From Edaphochlamys debaryana (taxonomy: Eukaryota > Chlorophyta > Chlorophyceae > Chlamydomonadales): a stretch of 64,000 nt of DNA. Positions 11,101 through 22,471 of this stretch are shown here, piece after piece. A program made the translations under genes and the position numbers. Numbering within the stretch: position 1 is the stretch's first letter; every line of letters starts with the position of its first letter. Location of the stretch: contig JAEHOE010000162.1 in the NCBI GenBank assembly GCA_016858145.1, positions 186,001 through 250,000 of the forward strand, given 5' to 3'. A model generated the notes under the pieces. It saw only the letters and a list, made by a program, of their open reading frames with translations. It was not told where the DNA came from and searched no databases.

Positions 11101-14100
11101 AGCCCTGAGCCCAGCGCCCAACACCTCCCCCTCCTGGTACCACCCCCCGCAGATGTCGTATCCGCCACCGTCGAGTTGTCCCTGCTGCCGCGGCCCCCCG
11201 CCTGGAGCCCCAACTCCACAACGCTGGTGGCCGATGCGATCGCCGCGGGGCCCGGCGGGCGGCCCTGGCTCAACGCCTCCGTGGCGTACCTGGACCCAGG
11301 TGCGGCGGCAGCCTGATGCGGTGGGCAGCGGTCCCCCTAGTAGGCTTCAGCGCCTTGCCCCTGAGGCTGGCCGCCGGGCGCCCCCTCCTCTGTCGGATGC
11401 GCTCGGTGTGCTGGGCTGCAGCGCCCTGCACCTCGGGATGACCGCAAGGCGGCCCTAGCTGGGCGTTGGCTTGATGCGGTGGGCAGCGGGCGCCCTGGTG
11501 GGGGGCTGCAGCGCCCTGCTCCTGAGGCTGCCACCCACCCGAATCGCACCATGTGCACGCCGTGAATGTTTGCTCTTGCTCTACCGCCCACATTTCCCCT
11601 GTGCGCCTGCGCTTGCGCTTGCGCTTGCGCTTGCGCTTGCGCTTGCGCTTGCGCTTGCGCTTGCGCTTGCGCTTGCGCTTGCGCTTGCGCTTGCGCTTGC
11701 GCTTGCGCTTGCGCTTGCGCTTGCGCTTGCGCCTGCGCCTGCGCCTGTGCCCACCTGTGCCCTCACCACCCCACCACCGCACCGCCCCGCGCGCCGCACC
11801 CCACACCGCGTGCAGGCGTCAACAAGAGCCTGACGGTGCCGGTCGCCAACGGCGTGGCGGCCTTCTCCCGCGTCACCGCCTGGGGCTGGCCGGGCAGCTA
11901 CGTGCTGCACTTCAAATGGGCACCCGCGAGGGGTACACCGCCGGATGCCTACGCACCGGTGAGTGGAGTCCCCACGTGCAACGGTACTGGCCGGTGGTTG
12001 AGACGCTTGCTTCGCCTTGGTACACGCTGCACTGTAGGCTCTGACTCGCGGTGTGGGCGGGGCGATAGTTAGAGTTTGAGGCGTGCTCTGCCTCTGCGTG
12101 TTTCCGTTCCGTTTGTGCTCACTCCACGTTTGCCGCGCCGGGATCTGCCGCAGGTGGCCCCCCTGGAGCGGCCGGCGGTGGTTCTGCCCTGCCACCAAGG
12201 CGAGACGCTGGACCTTTCCCTGGCGGCGCGAGAGCAGGTGCGGCGGCGGCGCAGTGTGGGAACCGTGGGCAGGGCCTGGCTCGGACCGCCTGGGACGGGG
12301 GGTCTGCGGGGGTCTGCAGGTCTGTGCCTGTTGCAGCACTGGGCAGCCCTCACCTGCGCCTTGCACCGTTCGTCCGTGTCGCGCAGGCCCCCTCCTGGAC
12401 CTCCTGCTCCACCTGCGCCAACATGCGCTACGGGCTGTGGCAGGACGTGCGGCCGGCGCTGACGGACGCCGAGCTCAACGTGTCGGAATACCAGCAGGCG
12501 AGGAACGGGGGACGGGGGAGCGTTGTGTCAGAGTACCAGCAGGCAAGGAGTGGGGAAGATGGCGCTTCTTGTTCACTTGGGGGCAGGGTTGAAGCGTTAC
12601 GGGGGCGCTTCAACTGATCGACTCAACTTTTGGGTCTGAAGGTGTTCACACGGCCAACCCCAGGTGATGGCCTCCCTGACCCGGGAGCTGAACGAGGGCG
12701 CCGCCGCCTGCCTGGCCTGCCCCGACACCGCCCTGTGCACGGGCGGCGCTGTGGTGGCGCCGCGCAAGGGCTTCTGGCACTCGGCGCCCAACTCCTCAGC
12801 CATCCACTCGTGAGCTGCGGGCTGGGGGCTGGCGGTCTGCGCACCGCGGCTGGGGTGCAAGGCGCCGGTGTCTTCTGTCCCTCTCCTGTGCCCTCAGTGC
12901 ACTTTTCTCCTGTCAACCTCAGTAGCCTTGAGCCCCGGTTTTGCTCCGTCCTCCGCCTGCAGCTGCCCCAACCCCACGGCCTGCGGCGGCGCGTCCAAGG
13001 ACGGCGGCATCACGCTCTGGCGCCTGGCGGCCCGCGTCATCTCGGGCGAGAGCTCTGTGACCACATCGACCGACAACGGCGCCACGAGCAGCATAGAGGA
13101 GTCGGACGTGCGCGCCGCGCACCTGGCGGCCTGCCAGCGCGCCTGGTACGGCAGCACGCCGTACGGCGCTGCCGTACTCAAGGCGTACGACATGCGCCAC
13201 GAGCTGCGCGGCGCGGTGCGCGCGCCGCCCCCGCCGCCCTCCCCCGCCCCGCCCGTCACCTTCACCAACGCCTCCACCATCCCCGGCGCCACCTCCGCCA
13301 CCACCACCACCAGCCCGCTGCCGCCCGCGCCCGCGTCGCCCCCGCGGCCCACGCCCGGAAGCGGCGTGGCGGTTGCTGACGCCATCTTCTGTGTGGCCTG
13401 GGGCCTGGGCCCCGACGACCCCGACGGCTACATGGCACAGCAGTGCGCGCAGGGCTACTACGGCAACCTGTGCGCCGCCTGCCTGCCGGGGTACTACGTG
13501 GACTCGGTGAGGGGGGAGGGCTTGGCAGGGCTGGGCAGGGGTGCTGGTGCTCGTCTGTGGTTGTGTACGTTTGGACACGCGCTTGGCGCTGCCTGACGGG
13601 ACTTGGTGAGCCTTAGGGCTGGGCAGGGGGGTGCTCGTGCTGGTGTTGTTGGTCTGTAGCTGGTGCATGCTGGGTCAGGCGCTTGGTGCTGCCCCTCATC
13701 GCACTCCCGTAACCGGCTTTCCGCTGCCGCTCTCCTCCGCGACCCCCCACCCCCCAGGACTTCAACTGCAAGAACTGTCCCGACGTGCCGTACACCGTGG
13801 GCCTGGGCCTCATCGCCTTCTTCTGCTCCGTGGCGGTGGTGCTCTTCACCGCCGTGTCCAACCTGGCGGAGGTGGGGGCCCATAGGGGGGGGTCCAGGGT
13901 GTGTGTGTTGATGGTAGTGGGGGGGAATGAGGAGTCCCCATCCCCACCTCCGCCATGTCTAACCTGGCGGAGGTGGGGACGGCGGCGATGGCGGGGGCCT
14001 GGGCGGCGGGCCAGGGGTTTGCCCGGTTGTGTTGATGGTAGTTGGGGAGGGGATGAGGACTGGGTGCAAGTGGGGACCACTGGCAGCGGTGCTCTTTCAC

Positions 14101-17100
14101 CGTCACCACCACCGCCGTGTCCAACCTGGCAGAGTTGTGGTCCCGGGGTGGGGTGGCGGTGGTGGTAGTGGTGGCGGTGGCGGTGAGGGATGTCTGGGGA
14201 GTGGGGACGGGGACTGGATGGCATGTTCCTGGCAGGGACGAGGGGCGGAGGCGAAAGTGGTAATGAGGACTGTCTAGGTCGCCACGCACAAAGCATGGCC
14301 CGAGATTGTCCTGTGCCACGCCCCTGCTCTGCGCGCAGGGCTTTGGCGACCCAGACGAGGATGAGAGCGACGGCCGGCGGCGAGCGAGGGTGGACCTGGG
14401 GGACGTGACCAAGGCGAGAGGGGCTGTGGGGAGGCGGGGCAGGGGCCGAGCGGACGCTACGGGACTGCGTGTGGGCCCTGGGGAGGCTGCGAACGCTTTT
14501 CGCCTCTGGCTTGGCCCTCGGCACACGTGACAATTGCACCCCGTCGCTCCCCCGGTTCGAACCTTGTGCAGGTGGTGGTGCTGCACATGCAGTACTTCGT
14601 CATCGGTGAGTCATCGCTGTACTGTACTGTACGGCACTCGGCAGGGGCCCCTGCTATGCCTGCCCGTGCCGCCCCACATGTGGCCTTCCACCCCTTTCCC
14701 TGCTGCCCTGCACACCCGCCCGACTCTTTCCCTCCTCCCCACCCCGCCCGCACTAGTGACGCGCCTCAACATCGACTACCCCAACATCATCCCGCGCGCC
14801 CAGGCAAGTCATGACGCGCCCGTGCGTTCCCCCCGTCCTGCCGCTCCTCGGCCCCTTCACCCCCCTCCACCCCCCTCCACCTCCCCACCTCTCACCTCCC
14901 CTCTCCACCCCTTTCCACCCCTCTCCACCCCTCTCCACCCTCTCCACCCTCTCCACGCTCTCCACCCTCTCCACCCCTCTCCACCCTCTCCACCCCCTCC
15001 ACCCCCTTCCTCCCCTCTCCACCCTCCCCACCCCTCCCTCCAGGCCGTGCTGTCTGCCTTCACGGGTGCCGAGGCCTACCTCCTCTACTCCCCCTCCTGC
15101 CTCATCGCCGACTCCGACTCCTCCGCCTCGGCGCTGGTGCAGCAGCTGGCGGGGCTGCTCACGCCCGTGGTGGTGGCGGTGGCGTCGGTGGGGCTGTGGG
15201 TCATGAGGTGCGTGAAAGGGGCTGGGGCGGCGCCTGGATGTACCGTATGCGCCGGCGTGCGGTGCCACTTGGCAAGCGGTCGTCGTCACCATGCAGCGGC
15301 GTCTCCCTCACGCCCTGCACCCCCGCACTTTCCCCCCCGTGCCCCCCCCCGACCCCCAACGCCCCCCCCCCCCCCCCGCCCCCCCCCGCAGGTACCTGGT
15401 CAAGCACCGGGGCGCACTGCGGCTCCGCGCGCAGTCCTGGTGGCGCTCCCAGCGCATGGCCGGCAGCGCTCGCCACTCGCTGCCCTCGCAGCCAACCAGC
15501 CGCTCCCTGCCCTCGCACGCCTCCTCCGTGCCCATTCCGGGCGACTCCCTGTACGGCTCGATCCACGGCCAGCTGTCGGGCGCCATGTCTGGATCCACGG
15601 ATCCGCTCGGATCGCCGCTGAACTCATCCGAGCCCAACTCAATCGCGAGCCCAAAGGGCCGCCGCGGCAGGCGGCCGAGAGCGCTGGTCGCTTCGCGCTC
15701 GGTGGAAACCCCGCTGGATCCGCGGATGTCGGGCCATGCGGTCGTGGGCCCGAACGGGCCCGGGAGCGGGTACGGCGCTGGGTACGGCAGTGGGTACGGC
15801 AGCGGGCACGGCAGCGGGTACGGCAGCGGGTACGGTCCTCAGGATCCCAACGGTCTCAATGACCCGGCGGTCGTGCCCAGGTCCGTCGTGGGCCCGAATG
15901 GGCCTGGTGCGGCGCCCGCTGGCAACCCGGTGGGCCCCACTGGTCCTGGCGCCCCCGGCGCTTCACCAGCCGTTCTGGGCACGGGCGGGGGCCCAGGCAG
16001 CGGGCGTGAGGGCAGCGGTAAGGGCTACGGCGGCGACGGGAACACGCAGCCGCCCAGTCCGTTCGCCACCGCCAGCGCCGCCGCTGCAGCGCGCAGCCGC
16101 CGCCAGGGCAAGGCGCGCAGCGCCGCCGCTACCCGTAGCATCGCCGCAATCGCCAAAGCCACGGGCGGCGTCAGCAAGCCCCACAGGCCGCACCCCCATG
16201 GCGCCGCCTCTGGCCCCGGCTCGGACGAGGAAACGGAGGACCCAGCGGGTTCTCCTCTGCAGCCTGCGTTGGCGCGAGCAAGCCCTGCCGCGACGGGGGC
16301 GGCGGCGGCGACCGCAGCGGCGGCGACGGGGCCGGCGGCCGCAGCCGCAGCACCGCTGCCCTCCGCCGCGTCGCTGCCAGCCGCCAACAGCCAACCGTCA
16401 ACTGACGCGAAGGCCCAGGCAGCAAGCAACGAACCGGGCCCAGCGGGCAAGGCCGAGGCCCCCGCCGGCCCCGCACCCCGCACCCGCGCTGCGGCCCCCG
16501 CCTCCGTCCCTCAGCACATGATGGCCACCATCGTGTCTGTGGGGAGCGCCGCCAGCAGCGCCGCCGGCAGCACGCTTGCACTGCTCGCACCGTCGTCTTC
16601 CGGGGGCGGCGGCGTCAACGGCGGCCGGTCCCAGACCAGCAAGGCAGCCGCCGCCGCCGCCCCAGCCGAGTCCGGCGACGGTTCGGCTTCCAAGTGGCGC
16701 CTGTGGCCGTTTGGCAAGCCAGCGGGCAGCAAGTCCAGGTCTTCAGATAAGGCCAGGGCCAAGAGCCACGGCAATGGCAACGGCAGCAATGGGCCGGGCC
16801 AGGGCGGGGCTGCTGACGGAGGCGGCGGCAGCGCTGGCGGCGCCCCGGAGCGAGGCTCTGATGGGCGGCAGAGCACGCGCCTGGCCGCCAACCCGTGGCT
16901 GCAGGCGGCGGCGGCTGGCGGAACCAACGTCCTGGACTTCAGGTGAGCCCAATCCCGCGCATGGGTTCTGATTGGTGGGTTGGGGGCTGAGCCTAGCGTG
17001 GGCACGGCAAGGAACAGGGCAGTGCTCTATCGGATGTATGATGGCGTACCCACGCGCTCATGCGCTCCCTCGCTTCGTGCAGGTCGGACGATGACGAGGG

Positions 17101-20100
17101 CTTTAGTAATGTGGGCGCGTACAGCGGCATCAGCACGTGCGGACCCATCGCCGAGGCCACTGAGGAGGGCGACGGGGAGCAGCCGGGCGGCGCCGCAAGC
17201 GACCCCGCCGCCGCCGCCGCTGCCGAGACTGCCGCGGCGCGAAGACGGGACGCGACACAGGCGCAGGCGCCAGACCCGCCGAACCCCTTTGCCCAGGCGG
17301 CCAGCGCGGCGAGCAACGCGAAGCTCGGGGGGGACAAGGACAAGGCCAAGGGCGGCAAAGGAGGCAAGGGCAAGGGCGGCAGCCCGGCGCCCATCAAGCC
17401 CGCGCTCTCGGCGGCCTCGTCCGTCCCCTCCACCGGCCTCAGCCCCGCCACCTCCGTCGCCACGCCCGCCAAGCGCGGCCTCTCTGTCCGCTTCTCCGAC
17501 ACGCCCATCACCGCCATCCCCGCCACCGCCTCCGTAGCGCCCGGGCTCGCGCGGATCGACACGGGGGTTTCCGACATGGAGCCCTCCACCGGCGGAACCA
17601 GCCCTACCGCCACGCCCTCCGCCGCCCACCCCGCGCGCAGCAACACGCGGCGCGGCTCCGTGACTACGTTCCGGCTGGGTAGCATTGCGAGCTACTTCAG
17701 CACTCGCGTGCCGACTGGCAATTCGTTCAGGAGCCGGGGCAGCAGGGCCAGTACGGGAAGCGGCGGGCTGGATCCGATCTCCAACGCTGGATCCTCCGAG
17801 GGCGTGGAGGGCCGCTCCAGCGGCGGCAGCCAGCCCGGCTTGTACGGCGTCGGCCGTACGACGATCCGCGCCAGCAAGCTGTACGGCGGGATCAACAAGC
17901 TGACGTCACGCATGGTGTCGGCGGTGGAGTCGAGGGTCAGCCTGCCGTCCACGCTGCGGCAGGTGCGTGTGGCGGCGGCCGTTGCTGGCGCGGCACGACA
18001 ACACGTGCCTGCGTCACCCCCCCTTGCTCCCTCCACCCCCTCTACCCCCTGCCCTGCCACCGCTGCCCATGGCTGTCGCCGTTCCCGTCCTTATCCGTAG
18101 TGACCTCACCCGCGGTATACTCCATGGTGGCCCTTCAAGATGCCTCCTGCTTTTCCTGCCTCTTGCCACCTCCCGATCCCCACCCTCACCACACCCTTAC
18201 CACACCCTCACCACACCACACCTCCAAATCCCCCTGCCCCCCCCCCCCACCCCCCCATCCCCCCAGGCCGACGAGACCCTGTCCCTGACCAAGCAGCTGC
18301 GCATCGTGCTCATGGCCGCCGCCTTCGTGCTCTACCCGGGCCTCGCCAACGCAGCGCTGTCGGCCTTCGTGAGTGCCGCCTGCGCCGGCCCCTTGGGGCC
18401 GGACTCGGTCACTTGGTGCACGCGGCTTTGCCCAACCGACCAGGAACCCGAGTGCCGCGCCAGGCTGCGCGGCTCTTCCGGGTCCGCCTTAGTAGCCTGC
18501 CGCTGTGCGCCACTGCCACTGCCACCTCCAGACTTCAGCTCCCGTCCGCTCGGTGGCGCTGGTGCGCTGTTGCTCGTGTGCGCGTTGTGTGCATGTCACC
18601 CACGACATGCGCCCGCCTCTGCCCGCCCGCCCGACCCAGGCCTGCTACCGAGTGGATGAAGGCGGCGGCCCCTTCGCCAGCGCCCAAGTGGTGAGGCGGG
18701 GGCGGCAGGGTCGGTGCAGGGGCAGGGCAGGGTTAAAGCAGCCAGGCGGAGGCCGCGGAAGGCTTTTGGAAGCCGTGGAGCCATGCGTTGAAAGCGACGT
18801 ACCGTTGCCCTGACCTTCCGTACCTGCCCGGCGTGTGCTTCGTGGTCTCCCGCAGGCCACGTGGAAGTACGGATACTGGTACGGCATCGAGCTGGGAGTG
18901 GGGCTGGGGCGGGGGCCCGGGGGGTTCGGGGACGTGGGCAGCTGGGCTGGGCTGGGCGCTGCGCGGGCGGTGCTCGGCCTGCTGTGAACCGGGGCGCCTG
19001 GTACGTCGCTCCGCTGCATACGGTAGCTCCAAAGTCCTGACGCCTCCCGCTGCTTCCATGCCGCTCCCTTGCTTTTGCAGGGTCCGCAACATGCAGCTCG
19101 AGTGCTACACGTGAGTTGTACAGGGGGGCAGCACTCAGCACGGGCCAAACCTCCTCTCTTTATGTGCATTGCCAGGTGGCAGCTTTGCGACTGCTGTACG
19201 GAGCAGCCCCACACACGCCTCTCTCTCTCTCTCTCTGCCGCCGAACCCTTCTCCCCTCCATTTCCTCTAACCCCTCGCAATCCCCTCCTCCCTACCCCCA
19301 GGGGCACCCACCTCAAGCTCTACGTGCCCATCGGCGTTGTGTCGGTGCTGCTCTTCTGCCTGGCACCGCCCATCGCCTCCTTCATAGTGGTATGGCGCGT
19401 CAGGGACAGGTGCGCCCACAGAACTCAAGCGGGGCTTGAGGGCTTGAGCCTCGCTGCGAGGGCAGCCTGCTGCGGCCTGCGGTGGCGTTTGCGTAGGCCC
19501 CAAGGAGGAACGACAGTTCGTATGTAAAGCGCACAACCGCTCACGACCGGTGCGTCCCAACTCGCTGCTCGTTTGTTTCGCATTGCTTTACAGGCTGGAC
19601 GACCCAGACATCCGCGCCACGTACGGCTTCCTGTACAAGCGGTACAAGTGAGTCATGCGCCGTACAGCGGGCGGCGTCCAGTACTCCTTCGGGAGCCGTC
19701 CGCGGCCCGTGTCGTGTCGTCTCGGCGCACCCACCCCCTTCGATCGCAAGCCTCCAGCACACCCTCCGCACACCCCTGCCCGCGCCCTTCCCCTCCCAGC
19801 CCTTCTCAACCGCACCTCCCAACCTCCCAACTTCCCACCCAACCACCCCCGCCCCCCAGGCCCCAGTTCATGTGGTGGGAGACGGCCCTGCAGTTCGAGA
19901 CGCTCATCCTCGTGGCGGTGGAGGTGCTGGGACGGAGCCTGAGCGTGGGGAACCAGGTGCGGGTTCGTGGGGGGAGGAGCAGGGGGGGAGGAGGGGGCGG
20001 CCTCCCGTGCGCAGGGACAGGCGCAGCGCGGTGTGCTCCTGGCCCGACCCTGCGCTCCGTGGCGCTTGTCCGACAGGTCCACGCCAGGTCCACAGACGCA

Positions 20101-22471
20101 GCCGTACTTACTGCTCGCAGCTGCGGCTGTAGGGAATCCTCAGCCAACCATTCCAACTCTTTATTTCCCACCCCACCCCCCCCAGGCCCTGATCGTGCTG
20201 GCGGTGTTCATCGGCATCGCCGCATTCAACGCCGGCTGCTCGCCCTTCCGCTCGCGGTAAGGCTCGCGGATGGGCACGCTGGGGTCCAGGGGTGGGGTCC
20301 AGGGCTCCACGCTGGGGTCCCTGACCGCCCCGCCCGCGCACCCGACCCACCTCCCCCACCCACGCATCCTACCCACCCACCCACGACCCCCTCTCCACCC
20401 CCACCCCAACCCCACCCACCCACCCACCCACGACCCCCTCTCCACCCCCACGACCCCCTCTCCACCACCCCACAGCACGCTGGTGCTAATGGAGTTCATG
20501 TCCCTGGCCACCCTCTCCCTCACCATCACCCTCTCGCTCTTCTTCGTCATGGACGGGGAGGAGCAGCTGGCGCCGCCCGCGGCGGTGAGGGGGCAGGCGT
20601 CGGGGGGCAGGGCGGGGCCCGCAGCCCCAGGGACCACGGGCTGCGGGTTACCGGGAGCAGTTGGGGGCAGGGCCCGAGCGACGGCGGCGGTGAGGGGGCA
20701 GGGGCCGGGCGGCGCACGGTGCGGCGCGGACGGGCTCCTGTGGCTCCGCACCACGGCACCGGCCCACGGGTGCGACGCCTCTCCTGGACCCTCCCCGTGC
20801 CCTCCCTCCACCTCGCAAATGCCCCCATTCTTCAACGTCAACCAAGCCCTTTCCCATCCCCCGCACCTAACCCAACACGCCCCTTCAGAACACGCTAGCC
20901 ATCCTGATCCTGGTCATCAACTCGGGGCTGCTGGCCTTCTTCGCCTCCGTGGTCACCAGCAGGTTCTGGCCCAAGCTGTGGAAGCGAACGGTGGGACAGA
21001 CCACTGGGGGGCCCGGGGCGGCAGGGGGCAGGGGTCGGGGCAGAGGCTGGGGCAGGGGTCGAGGCAGAGGCTGGGGCAGAGGCTGGGGCAGAGGTCTGGG
21101 CAGGCGGGGAGGGTGGGAGGGTCCCCGGCTTGGAGCCGTGCCATGACAGCTTCTGCCCCGTCCTCTTCTCTTCCGTCCCGCACACACGTGCACCCCCCTT
21201 TAGGTCCCGCTGCTGCGCGGGCGCACCAGCCAGAGCTCGGACGGCTCGGGCCTGTCTGCGGAGAAGTGAGCGGGGGAGGGGGCCTGAGGGGGAGAGGGGC
21301 TGAGAGAAGGGCCTGCGTGTTGCCCTGTTGGGTGGGCGTGTTGGGTGAGAGCAGGCGCCGGGTCTCCCTGCCCCTTCGAAACCCCTCCATGCCCTTCACT
21401 TTCCTTCCCTCCGCTTCCCCCTTCCTCCCTCCCCCCTCCCCCTCCAGGTGGGTGCTGCCCCGCTGGCTGGGCGGCGGCCGCGGCTCCTCCAACCAGCCAG
21501 ACCTGGACGCCCGCCCCTCCACAGCCACAGACGCGGGCGGCGCCGGGGCAGCGATCGCACAGGGCGGCCCCGGCGGCGGCCCCGGTGGGCTGTACCTGCC
21601 GGGTCCTGTGCCCATGAACTCGGTCCGCTTTGGCAGTGACTACTCGGGGTGGGTCGCTTCGCAGGCGGGGAGCGGGGCGCTGTCTCCGAGGGGCTCCGCG
21701 CCGCCGCCGGGGGTGGGCGTGTGGGGGCCGGGCCGCTTCCCAACCGTCGGCTCCGTACGGTTCATGACGGACAGCCAGTACACGGCGAGCCTGTACAGCG
21801 CCGCCGCGGCGGGCGGCAGCGCGTACGGGCCGCTGCCGCCGACCGGGAGCATGCCGTACGGCCCGATGGCGGTTGGCGCGTACGGCCAGCCGCAGAGCGT
21901 GGCGTACGGCCCGGCCTTCGACAGCGGCTACGCCGCGAGCGGCTACGTCCCCGGCGTGACGAGTGGGTACGGCGCCCCGCCCCCACCGCCGCCCGGCGCG
22001 CCGTACGGCCAGCTGCCGTACGTCACCTACTCGGGTTACAACAGCAGCGGCTACGGCGTGGCCAGCGGCTACGGGCCCCAGCCGCCGCCGCCGCCTCAAC
22101 CGCCACCGCCCTCGGCCTTTCAGATCGCCAGCTTTGGGCGGAGCCGGCCCTCATCCAACTCGGGACCCCTGGTCGCAGGGCCGCCGCCGGGGTCGCCCGG
22201 TCCGGGCAGCCCGCAGGCGGCCTACCCGGCCATGCCCCCCGTGGAGGTCGGGGCGCCGCCGCCGCTGCCACCCGTCTCCACGGGCCCGCCGCCGCCCAGC
22301 CGGCCCGGGAGCCCGCTCGGGGGGCCGGCGGAGTCTGGGGCCGGGGACGGCGCGCGGCCGGCCGGCGGTGTGGGGGGGCGGGGGCGGGGGCGAGGCGGTC
22401 ATGACGGGGACGAGCCCCTGGGGAGCCCCGACAGCCCGTGCCACGTCGACATCCTGCTGTCCGATAACTGA
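2..22471 (+). CDS. Giant beta-helix / Cys-rich / multi-pass membrane protein (5' end outside window)
   Basis: In-window coding sequence totals about 13.4 kb in 43 exons, giving at least ~4,450 residues. Order: beta-helix repeats with I..N.A..GGG(L/A)Y motifs (exons to about 11299), two proline-rich blocks inside the repeats, a Cys-rich segment with GYYGNLCAACLPGYY, then about eight hydrophobic helices separated by a very long Ala/Gly/Ser linker, and a Gly/Pro/Tyr-rich tail. The frame is open from base 2 with no start, so the gene begins upstream. The architecture resembles large predicted surface proteins of volvocine algae with Pmp/pectate-lyase-like helices followed by GCC2/GCC3-like cysteines and a membrane module. 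Inferred role: plasma-membrane protein with a large matrix-facing ectodomain; substrate and partners unknown. Splice phases agree throughout. Stop codon at 22469-22471. Three introns use GC donors (12498, 14414, 14804). Confidence 0.85.
5348..6809 (+). other. Exon 8: beta-helix rungs interrupted by two proline-rich blocks
   Basis: A single 1.46-kb exon. Rungs such as NFTRNRARRDGGAIYV are followed at about 6000-6230 by an almost pure Pro/Leu/Gln/Ala block with SPPP and PPPP motifs, and at about 6470-6620 by a second one. Between them lie basic residues (ATRRLL, GRRLHSLL). Such blocks are hallmarks of hydroxyproline-rich cell-wall glycoproteins (pherophorin type) in volvocine algae and probably become arabinosylated. 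Rungs then resume (CTLSDNAARLEFGGGLYAE). The insertion of a wall-like spacer into a beta-helix loop suggests an extracellular-matrix location. Confidence 0.75.
7092..12237 (+). other. Exons 9-21: small beta-helix exons and beta-rich extracellular region
   Basis: Exons: 7092-7222, 7363-7416, 7799-7900, 8127-8177, 8306-8597, 8719-8802, 8941-9059, 9353-9886, 10075-10299, 10457-11051, 11153-11299, 11816-11958, 12154-12237. The early ones each hold one or two rungs (RSGGGLYL, KSGGGGGLQ, RASGDGGGLWL), so exon and repeat units coincide. From about 10457 the repeats stop. The sequence becomes a longer beta-rich region with Asn-rich potential glycosylation sites (NSTTL, NASVAYL, NKSLTV) and a W-containing strand pair (TAWGWPGSYVLHFKW), probably an immunoglobulin-like membrane-proximal domain by inference only. 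Confidence 0.7.
11605..11748 (+). repeat. Hexanucleotide tandem repeat (GCGCTT)n in an intron
   Basis: About 20 almost perfect copies of a GCGCTT unit fill 11605-11730 and grade into GCGCCT units up to about 11748. The array lies within the 516-bp intron between exons 19 and 20 of the giant membrane-protein gene. It is open in several frames but bounded by a good donor (11300) and acceptor (before 11816), so it is intronic. Confidence 0.95.
12387..13871 (+). other. Exons 22-25: Cys-rich module and first transmembrane helix
   Basis: Exons: 12387-12497, 12664-12809, 12963-13506, 13758-13871. Cysteine pairs occur as SCSTCANM, CLACPDTALC, SCPNPTAC and CAQGYYGNLCAACLPGYY, followed by FNCKNCPDV, the spacing of GCC2/GCC3 (ephrin-receptor-like) repeats. 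The last exon then encodes a hydrophobic helix, VGLGLIAFFCSVAVVLFTAV. A Pro/Thr-rich spacer sits inside exon 24. The GYYG..C..C..GYY motif immediately before a membrane helix recurs in large surface proteins of green algae, oomycetes and ciliates. Confidence 0.75.
14339..17962 (+). other. Exons 26-31: second membrane helix and long cytoplasmic linker
   Basis: Exons: 14339-14413, 14572-14605, 14757-14803, 15044-15207, 15392-16942, 17083-17962. After acidic and basic stretches (DPDEDESDGRRRARVDL) comes helix LLTPVVVAVASVGLWVM, then the basic segment RYLVKHRGALRLRAQSWW. The two large exons form a linker of about 800 residues dominated by Ala, Gly, Ser and Pro, with a GSGYGSG-type run near 15765-15840 and scattered Lys/Arg. 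Nothing enzymatic is recognisable; it is probably disordered and cytosolic. Confidence 0.7.
14855..15040 (+). repeat. CTCCACCC-rich minisatellite in an intron
   Basis: Irregular tandem copies of CTCCACCC(C/T) and CTCTCCAC occupy most of the intron 14804-15043 of the giant gene. The strand is pyrimidine-pure for long stretches, leading directly into the polypyrimidine tract of the acceptor. Confidence 0.85.
18267..22471 (+). other. Exons 32-43: C-terminal membrane module and tail
   Basis: Exons: 18267-18368, 18640-18690, 18856-18878, 19081-19110, 19302-19409, 19594-19647, 19860-19956, 20186-20256, 20476-20584, 20889-20990, 21204-21265, 21448-22471. Helices seen in order: LRIVLMAAAFVLYPGLANAA, VPIGVVSVLLFCLAPPIASF, ALQFETLILVAVEVLG, ALIVLAVFIGIAAFNAG, LMEFMSLATLSLTITLSLFF and NTLAILILVINSGLLAFFAS. 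The motif IRATYGFLYKRYKPQFMWWE before helix 5 is the most family-like feature. It recalls the conserved membrane module of GCC2/GCC3-containing protist proteins. The tail (about 330 aa) is rich in Tyr-Gly and Pro. Whether the module is a channel cannot be told from sequence alone. Confidence 0.75.
20360..20468 (+). repeat. ACCC / CCCCCTCTCCACC minisatellite in an intron
   Basis: The intron 20257-20475 of the giant gene holds tandem ACCCACCC units and three copies of a CGACCCCCTCTCCACC-type unit just before the acceptor. Confidence 0.85.

Noticed and set aside
14551..14570. GGTTCGAACC, like a tRNA T-loop/B box
   Set aside because: No flanking T-stem pairing, no D-arm or anticodon arm upstream; it sits in the polypyrimidine/acceptor region of an intron.
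18879..18987. Read-through of giant-gene exon 34 (GIELGVGLGRG to a stop)
   Set aside because: A good donor at 18879 and the in-phase next exon restore the conserved membrane module; read-through would truncate the protein before six helices.
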